Shown: piece after piece, positions 58,915-64,000 of the stretch
How the letters are laid out: each line of letters opens with the position of its first letter
Position numbering within the stretch: position 1 is the first letter of the stretch
NCBI RefSeq assembly: GCF_003590835.1
Contig: NZ_QYUQ01000002.1
Coordinates: forward strand, 558,001-622,000
Source of the DNA: Noviherbaspirillum sedimenti
GTDB lineage: Bacteria > Pseudomonadota > Gammaproteobacteria > Burkholderiales > Burkholderiaceae_D
DNA: 64,000 nucleotides
Direction of reading: 5' to 3'
Position numbers and translations under genes: made by a program
Notes under the pieces: generated by a model
Seen by the model: only the letters and a program-made list of their open reading frames with translations
Told to the model about the DNA's origin: nothing
Databases searched by the model: none

Positions 58915-59705
58915 TGGTTACGACGCTTTCTCTCGAGCTGTTTTCACTAGCCGGAAAAGTTGCCGTTGTCACAGGCGCTGGCGCCGGGATCGGCAAGGGC
59001 GTGGCAAGGCTTTTTGCAAAAGCCGGGGCTACGCTGGTCATCGCGGACCGCGACCTTGCTGCGGCCGAACTGGTTGCAGCCGAACTGCGGGCAAAAGATC
59101 GTGCTGCAATTGCACTCTGCTTCGATCTTGCTGACGAGGCCAGTGTCACCCGGTTGTTTGATGAGGTCGAACGCTCCTTTCACACTGTCGACATCCTGGT
59201 GAATAACGCCGGAATCTACCCGAAGTTCCCATTGGATTCGCTCACGCATGCGCAGTGGCTGGAGATGCAGGAAGTCAATGTCTGGGGATGTTTCGTTTGC
59301 ATGCGAGAAGCCGCACGCCGCATGCGCACGGGCGGCAAGGGCGGCCGAATCATCAATATTTCGTCAGTCGGAGCGGCCCGCACTGCCGTCCATCATCAAG
59401 TGGCTTATAACGCATCAAAAGCGGCGCTTGATTCGATGACCATGTCTGCCGCGCTTGAGTATGCCCCGGATGGCATCCTCGTGAATTCGGTGCTGCCAGG
59501 TGCTGTAAAGCCTTTGGACCCACGTCCTAAGGCGTACTCGCATGTAAGTCCTACTGGCCCCTTGATGGCGCCCGGCCGGATTCTTTTGGGGCGGGCGGCA
59601 GATGCGGCAGAAGTCGCCGGACCAATACTCATGTTGGCTAGCGCAGCCGGTGGATACATCACTGGACAGACAATCACCATAGATGGCGGATTTTCAATTT
59701 CATGA
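58914..59705 (+). CDS. Short-chain dehydrogenase/reductase
   Basis: A 263-aa SDR: TGAGAGIG (18-25), acidic ADRDL, NNAGIYP, Ser in NISSVGA, YNASK and GQTITIDGGF. It is only moderately similar to the SDR before it, so the two probably act on different hydroxyl/keto groups. One-base overlap with the preceding stop indicates coupled expression; the binding-fold gene follows after 18 bases. Confidence 0.9.
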   Translation: MVTTLSLELFSLAGKVAVVTGAGAGIGKGVARLFAKAGATLVIADRDLAAAELVAAELRAKDRAAIALCFDLADEASVTRLFDEVERSFHTVDILVNNAGIYPKFPLDSLTHAQWLEMQEVNVWGCFVCMREAARRMRTGGKGGRIINISSVGAARTAVHHQVAYNASKAALDSMTMSAALEYAPDGILVNSVLPGAVKPLDPRPKAYSHVSPTGPLMAPGRILLGRAADAAEVAGPILMLASAAGGYITGQTITIDGGFSIS

Positions 59706-59723
59706 AAACTGAAGGAGCTAAAC

Positions 59724-60827
59724 ATGTTACGCGCACCGTATAGGATATCGATTTACCATAACTGGGCAATTCAGCTGCAGTTGCTGCTTGATTGGGAAGA
59801 TGCCGCGCGTCTGGCCTTCGAGGAAGCCTTTGAAGCCGGCATTATCGATCGGCCCGTCGAGCTGGTTTCGCGCGAAGTTTGGGGCGCTCCCAACGGCTCT
59901 GCGCTCGAAGTTGGCGCTGCCATGCGAGATATCGTCGCAAATGATCGCGTGCATGCGATGATCGGATTGGCAATGACTGAAGATTGTGCAGTTCTGCGCC
60001 AGGAAATTAATGAAAAGATGAAAATTCCGGTCCTCACATTTGCTGCGACAACCGGTTTTGATGGGGAGTATTGTTTTTCGGCTCCCTGTGGCACATTCAT
60101 GGACGAAGCGCCAGTTATCGCCGCTTTTATCAAGTCTCAGGGGTTCGAGCGCTTTGCGATGATTCACGATACCTCTTTCCAGGGGGAAGAGTACGGGGAA
60201 GCATTGCGTGCAAGTGCCCGGCACGCAAATCTGGAAATTGCCTGCTGCGAAAGCATTAACTCTGTCGCTCCGGAAGCCGAGGTCATCGAAAAGCTGCAGC
60301 TTGCGAAAGCCGCTGGTGTGGAAGCGTTTGCGTATGTCGGCGTTGGTATGCAGTTCAAGCAACTTGCGGCGGCGTTCCGGAAATTGGACTGGAATCCAAA
60401 ACTGCGCATGACTGGGCTGACATTTTGTGGTGCCAATCCGGGTTTTGACGGCCCAACTCAGTACGAAGGATGGTATGGCTTGGATCAATACCACGAAGGT
60501 AATGAAACTCTGATGAAAATGGCGGTTGCATTTCAAAAGCGCTTTGGGCGTGATGGATCCCATATGTGGGCAGCGCATGGTTACGATGAGGGGCGCGTCA
60601 TGGCACTTGCCCTGGGTAATGCCAGCCCGCCGTCTCGCGCGGGCATACGCGCGGCAATGGAAAAGATCCGGATGTTGCCTGCGGCCGTCGGCTGCCCCGG
60701 CAACCATATCAGTTATGGCCCATACGACCACCGCGGATACAAAGGCGATTATTTCACCATTCGACGCATTAATGAGGGGCGAAATGAACTTGTCGGCGTG
60801 CCTTCCCAATTTCTCGCTTCGCTGTAA
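59724..60827 (+). CDS. Type-1 periplasmic-binding-fold protein without signal peptide (copy 2)
   Basis: A 367-aa paralogue of the 7272 protein. Shared landmarks are RPVELVSREVWGAPNGSALE, EGWYGLDQYHEGNET and a C-terminal RMLPAAVGCPGN. The N-terminus (MLRAPYRISIYHNW) is too short and polar for a signal peptide. GGAG lies upstream of the ATG. It is encoded directly before a third copy, in an operon with two SDRs. ABC transport partners are absent. A ligand-sensing or carrier role in the cytoplasm is the simplest inference. Confidence 0.78.
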   Translation: MLRAPYRISIYHNWAIQLQLLLDWEDAARLAFEEAFEAGIIDRPVELVSREVWGAPNGSALEVGAAMRDIVANDRVHAMIGLAMTEDCAVLRQEINEKMKIPVLTFAATTGFDGEYCFSAPCGTFMDEAPVIAAFIKSQGFERFAMIHDTSFQGEEYGEALRASARHANLEIACCESINSVAPEAEVIEKLQLAKAAGVEAFAYVGVGMQFKQLAAAFRKLDWNPKLRMTGLTFCGANPGFDGPTQYEGWYGLDQYHEGNETLMKMAVAFQKRFGRDGSHMWAAHGYDEGRVMALALGNASPPSRAGIRAAMEKIRMLPAAVGCPGNHISYGPYDHRGYKGDYFTIRRINEGRNELVGVPSQFLASL

Positions 60828-60836
60828 GGAGTATTC

Positions 60837-61889
60837 ATGAGTAATCAAAAACAACATCAAGGCAATAGCCGCCATTCTGTCATTACTCCCTATCAGGTTG
60901 GCATGTTGATGGACCGGAGTGATGCTGCCCATCAGGACTTGCACGATGCAGTAATGCTGGCTCTCGAAGAAAGCCGTGATATGGGCGAGCTCGACAGGCC
61001 CGTGAAACTCGTTGTGCGTGACGTCAATGGCGCTCCGGATGGCTCGGTTCTGGATGCGGAAGCGGCTTGGCGTGAACTCAATGATGGCGGCATGATGATG
61101 GCAATGATCGGTCCGTTCGATGAGGATAATGGTGGGACTGTCCGTGATCTCATCGAAGCGCACGCCATACCTACGCTGACTTACTGCGCAAGCGATGCCA
61201 TGACTGGGAAATACTGCTTTCAGCTGCCGCTTGGACATCCGGCTGACATTTCGCACCGCCTGCTTCGTCACGCGCGTAGCCTGGGGCATGCAAAAGTCGT
61301 TTTGGTACGCGAAACCGGGCCGCGCGGCGCAACCATTGAAGCAGCTTTCCGGCAGGCGGCCGCTCAGGACTGCTTTGAGGATGTTGAGGTGGCCGAGTAC
61401 GGGAAGAAGCTTGCTGCGCGTCTGGCCTTGTTTGGCTCTCGCGGTGCCGAAGTGCTGATTTATCTTGGGGGCGAACACCATGCCGAGATCAATGAAGTGC
61501 TTGCTTCCATCGGCTGGAATCCGTTACGGCTTACAGGACTGGAACTTGCCAAACGCCATCCCGTGTTTGGCAAAGCGTCATCGCTGGAAGGCTGGGGCGG
61601 CGTCGAGGCAGTACACCCGGAGAACAAGGTGTTTCAACGCTTCGTGCAAGCGTTTGAATCGCGCTATGGACGCAAGGCGGATCACGCGTATGCTGCGGTC
61701 GGCTACGACATTGGGCGAATGATCGCGGCAACGCTTGCTACAGTGCGGCCACCTTCGCCTGAAGGGGTGCGATCCGGCCTGGATCAGGTTCGCATGATGC
61801 TGTCGGCAGTTGGCGTTCCTGGCACTGTCATCAGTTTCGCCCGTTACGATCATCGCGGATTTAAAGGTGACCCATATTTGTTGGCATAG
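60837..61889 (+). CDS. Type-1 periplasmic-binding-fold protein without signal peptide (copy 3)
   Basis: A 350-aa third paralogue, 9 bases after copy 2. Landmarks are RPVKLVVRDVNGAPDGSVLD, EGWGGVEAVHPENKVF, YDIGRMIA and MLSAVGVPGTVISF. The N-terminus is Gln/His-rich and hydrophilic with no signal sequence. The side-by-side copies differ enough to suggest different ligands or a heterodimer; binding-fold domains of this type do dimerise. AAGGAG precedes the ATG. Two hairpins follow the stop. Confidence 0.78.
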   Translation: MSNQKQHQGNSRHSVITPYQVGMLMDRSDAAHQDLHDAVMLALEESRDMGELDRPVKLVVRDVNGAPDGSVLDAEAAWRELNDGGMMMAMIGPFDEDNGGTVRDLIEAHAIPTLTYCASDAMTGKYCFQLPLGHPADISHRLLRHARSLGHAKVVLVRETGPRGATIEAAFRQAAAQDCFEDVEVAEYGKKLAARLALFGSRGAEVLIYLGGEHHAEINEVLASIGWNPLRLTGLELAKRHPVFGKASSLEGWGGVEAVHPENKVFQRFVQAFESRYGRKADHAYAAVGYDIGRMIAATLATVRPPSPEGVRSGLDQVRMMLSAVGVPGTVISFARYDHRGFKGDPYLLA

Positions 61890-61927
61890 TCCTACAGAGA
61901 AGTATTATTGCCAAGTAATAGATGGCT

Positions 61928-61998
61928 TGCCTCGGCGAGGCAGGCTTGGATCATTTTCCTGTACCGAGAACCCGGCCATGCTTGGCCGGTTCTTCGGT
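61928..61998. terminator. Tandem hairpins between convergent genes
   Basis: TGCCTC-GGC-GAGGCA (61928-61942) is followed by a long imperfect stem with ACCGAGAACCCGGCC (61963-61977) and GGCCGGTTCTTCGGT (61984-61998), loop ATGCTT. Together they probably stop transcription from both sides. Confidence 0.6.
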
Positions 61999-62053
61999 GC
62001 AGGATTGCCGTAATCGTCAAGCTGCATCCGGTATTGCCTGAATTTTTACATTC

Positions 62054-63064
62054 CTACATACGCAGGGCGGCTTTTTGACGATAGTCGCCAGGCGTGTCTC
62101 CCGTCCATTGCCGGAAAGCTCTGGTAAAGCTCTTGTCGCTGGAAAAGCCGACGGATAAAGCGATTTGTTTGATTGGTTTATTAGTGCTGCACAGCAGCTT
62201 GATTGCACGCTCGCGGCGCACCTCATCCTTGATGTTTTGGAGTGAAGTGCCTTCTTCACGCAGTTGCCGGTACATGGTTCTGGATGAAACATGAAGCAGT
62301 CGCGCAACGGCGTCAGCATCATCGCTATCTATTGTGGTGTCGCTCATTAATTTGCGTACCCGTTGCACCAGCAGGCGATCACGGCGGTATGGCAGGATGG
62401 AAAGCGGAAGGGGGCGCTGCAGCATCACGCGCAGTGCGTTCTCATCTCGCTGATGTGCCAAGGTTAAATACTTGGCATCGAAGCTGAAGCAGGCGCGCGG
62501 CGCATTGAACTGGACCGGCCCTGCGAATAATAACGGATAAATATCGCCATGAAGCGGTCGGTCGAATGGCATGCTTGTCTGTAGCAACGGCATGCGCGAA
62601 TCGATGGCCCAGCAGGCATAGCCATGAACGAATCGCAGGTAAGAAAGCAGGCAAAGTTCGCGCATGTCGCCAAAGTCCTGATTTTCAAGCACCGAAACAG
62701 TCGCGACCCGATCCGAAGACACAATTAATGTCATTTCGATATCTTCGGTGATCAATAAGTGATGGCGAAACCAACGCCGAAGGGCAACGCCCAGATTGGG
62801 GGAAGACAAGGATGCACGGCAAAGCATTCCGTAGGTTCCCCAAGGAAGTTTGCGGGCAAACCAGCCAAGCGTTTCGTCGTTCAACTGCCGCATGGCACCT
62901 TCGGTGAAAATTTCCAGCTGCCTTGCAGTTATTCTGCCATTCCGCTCGCCTAGCAGTTCTGGCTGAATTTGTGCATGTTTCAGCATCTCGTCTGGGTCGA
63001 CGCCATACTTTTTATAGGCAAGAAGAATGGCATTAACAAAGGCTATGGGACTGGTCGCTGTCAT
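62054..63064 (-). CDS. AraC-family regulator with Arabinose_bd-type N-terminus
   Basis: 336 aa from the ATG at 63064 (AAGG eight bases upstream); a GTG 11 codons earlier is possible. The N-terminal domain resembles that of the 46847 regulator, and the HTH pair is DADAVARLLHVSSRTMYRQL and KQIALSVGFSSDKSFTRAFR. It diverges from the dienoyl-CoA reductase-like gene and faces the binding-fold operon, either of which it may control. Confidence 0.9.
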   Translation of the reverse strand: MTATSPIAFVNAILLAYKKYGVDPDEMLKHAQIQPELLGERNGRITARQLEIFTEGAMRQLNDETLGWFARKLPWGTYGMLCRASLSSPNLGVALRRWFRHHLLITEDIEMTLIVSSDRVATVSVLENQDFGDMRELCLLSYLRFVHGYACWAIDSRMPLLQTSMPFDRPLHGDIYPLLFAGPVQFNAPRACFSFDAKYLTLAHQRDENALRVMLQRPLPLSILPYRRDRLLVQRVRKLMSDTTIDSDDADAVARLLHVSSRTMYRQLREEGTSLQNIKDEVRRERAIKLLCSTNKPIKQIALSVGFSSDKSFTRAFRQWTGDTPGDYRQKAALRM

Positions 63065-63238
63065 GCCTCGAACCTTCGCTAGTTTCTTTTGCGTCACGAT
63101 GACTGAATATTTTAATGGCAGGATTTGTCACCATTATGGCGGCAAATGCGCCTCTTGGACAATTATTCTCTTACCTAGGAAAACACATGTGGTCAGTCGC
63201 AGCCATGGGGCTGCTGCCGGTAGCATTGGGAGGATATT

Positions 63239-64000
63239 GTGCAAGTCAATTTTGATTTCAAGGGTCAGCATATTTTCGTATTCGGCGGCACCACCGGCAT
63301 TAACTTTGGTATCGCACAAGCCTTTGCACGGCAAGGGGCGGATGTAACCGTCGCCAGTCGTAAGCCAGAGAATGTTGATGCAGCGTGTACTGAACTGGCG
63401 AAATTTGGCGGCCGTGTGCATGGTGTGTGTGCCGACGTGCGCGATTTCGATGCGGTGGGTTGGGCGTTTGCGGATGCTGTTGATCGATTCGGTCCAATCG
63501 ACGCGCTGGTCTCCGGCGCTGCGGGCAACTTCCTTTGCGAAGCAAAGGATATGTCCTCCAATGGCTTTAAAGTCGTGATTGACATCGATCTGATTGGGAC
63601 CTTTCATGTGCTGCGCCAGGCTTATGCGCATCTGCGCAAGCCTGGTGCGTCCGTGATTAACATTACTGCACCCCAGTCTTTTGTTCCCATGCGATTTCAA
63701 GCGCATGCTGGCGCTGCCAAGGCGGGTGTCGACCAATTGACGCGCATTCTGGCCCTCGAATGGGGCAGCGAAGGTATCCGTATCAATTCGATTTCGCCCG
63801 GTCCGATTGATGGTACCGAAGGTTTTCGGCGGCTCATGTCGCGCAATCCAGAAGAGCGCGCCGCGGCATTGGCAGCTGTGCCGGTCCAGCGTTTCGGTAC
63901 GCTGGATGATATTGCCAATCTCGCCCTTTTTCTTGCATCGCCCTACGCCAGCTTTGTTTCTGGCGCACTGATTCCATGCGATGGCGGTGGCGCGCTTGAA
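63239..64000 (+). CDS. 2,4-dienoyl-CoA reductase-like SDR (3' end outside window)
   Basis: 254 codons are visible and the frame is open at the window edge. GGGAGG (63228-63233) selects a GTG start. The protein shows FGGTTGINFGIA (15-26) instead of TGxxxGIG, GAAGNF (93-98) in place of NNAG, and AGAAKAGVDQLTR, which together typify DECR2/SPS19-type 2,4-dienoyl-CoA reductases and peroxisomal-type trans-enoyl reductases. It would reduce conjugated dienoyl-CoAs with NADPH. That need fits isomerase-type crotonases in the cluster. The end CDGGG suggests only about 10-20 residues are missing. Confidence 0.85.
   Translation, partial: MQVNFDFKGQHIFVFGGTTGINFGIAQAFARQGADVTVASRKPENVDAACTELAKFGGRVHGVCADVRDFDAVGWAFADAVDRFGPIDALVSGAAGNFLCEAKDMSSNGFKVVIDIDLIGTFHVLRQAYAHLRKPGASVINITAPQSFVPMRFQAHAGAAKAGVDQLTRILALEWGSEGIRINSISPGPIDGTEGFRRLMSRNPEERAAALAAVPVQRFGTLDDIANLALFLASPYASFVSGALIPCDGGGALE

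Noticed and set aside
59727..61481. A 584-codon open frame on the minus strand opposite both binding-fold genes
   Set aside because: It is antisense to two well-supported genes, spans their junction, has no family resemblance and no ribosome site; it is a by-product of codon bias.
1..64000. CRISPR arrays, tRNA/rRNA genes, phage genes or integrase/attachment sites
   Set aside because: I looked for regularly spaced repeats, cloverleaf-type sequences and integrase motifs and saw none; only transposase remnants are present.

Overview
The window reads as a catabolic gene cluster from a betaproteobacterium, most likely Burkholderiales. I base this on the style of the etfB/etfA pair and of most other proteins; no rRNA, tRNA, replication or ribosomal gene was seen to settle the taxonomy. 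Nearly every gene is an oxygenase, a CoA-ester enzyme, a dehydrogenase, a regulator or a transport/binding protein.

Layout. 1-8.4 kb (+): the end of an RND/MMPL exporter, then an operon of a fused alpha/beta E1 2-oxoacid dehydrogenase, a free lipoyl domain, a two-subunit acyl-CoA dehydrogenase and a MarR regulator, followed by a DapB-like reductase and a type-1 periplasmic-binding-protein-fold protein without a signal peptide. 8.4-12.2 kb (-): an AraC regulator and a Rieske dioxygenase alpha/beta pair with a class II aldolase. 12.6-21.9 kb: four free-standing crotonases, a GntR regulator, an E2 catalytic core with no lipoyl domain, an AMP-forming CoA ligase and a second acyl-CoA dehydrogenase pair. 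22.0-24.4 kb (+): a second Rieske oxygenase and an alpha/beta hydrolase. 24.5-29.4 kb (-): a LysR-led block (SDR, an unknown 386-aa protein, a double ferredoxin-fold protein, a quinone oxidoreductase) with an IS630 relic at its edge. 29.7-41.8 kb: a MaoC hydratase diverging from a Baeyer-Villiger monooxygenase / esterase / alcohol dehydrogenase / aldehyde dehydrogenase operon, then ferredoxin, ferredoxin reductase, a FadB-like bifunctional enzyme and etfB/etfA. 42.1-50.2 kb: an MBL-fold enzyme, a fused double acyl-CoA dehydrogenase, a nitronate monooxygenase-like flavoprotein, an AraC regulator and an ADP-forming acyl-CoA synthetase. 50.4-64 kb (+): a thiolase-like/crotonase fusion, an Ltp2-like thiolase plus DUF35 pair, an MFS transporter, a GhrA-like reductase, a cytochrome P450 relic, two SDRs, two more signal-less binding-fold proteins, an AraC regulator (-) and a 2,4-dienoyl-CoA reductase-like SDR cut by the window end.

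How the genes may work together (inference). Rieske oxygenases and the Baeyer-Villiger enzyme would oxidise and open an alicyclic or polycyclic skeleton (terpenoid- or steroid-like; the substrate is not identifiable from sequence). The esterase and dehydrogenases would release acids, two kinds of CoA ligase would activate them, and three alpha/beta-type acyl-CoA dehydrogenases, crotonases, the FadB-like enzyme and retro-aldol/thiolase-like proteins would shorten them, with ETF taking the electrons. A 2-oxoacid (or diketone) product would go to the split E1/lipoyl/E2 complex. An ATAAC-N3-GTTAT palindrome, present in two identical 16-bp copies 29 kb apart and in degenerate copies at other promoters, suggests one regulator ties much of the cluster together.
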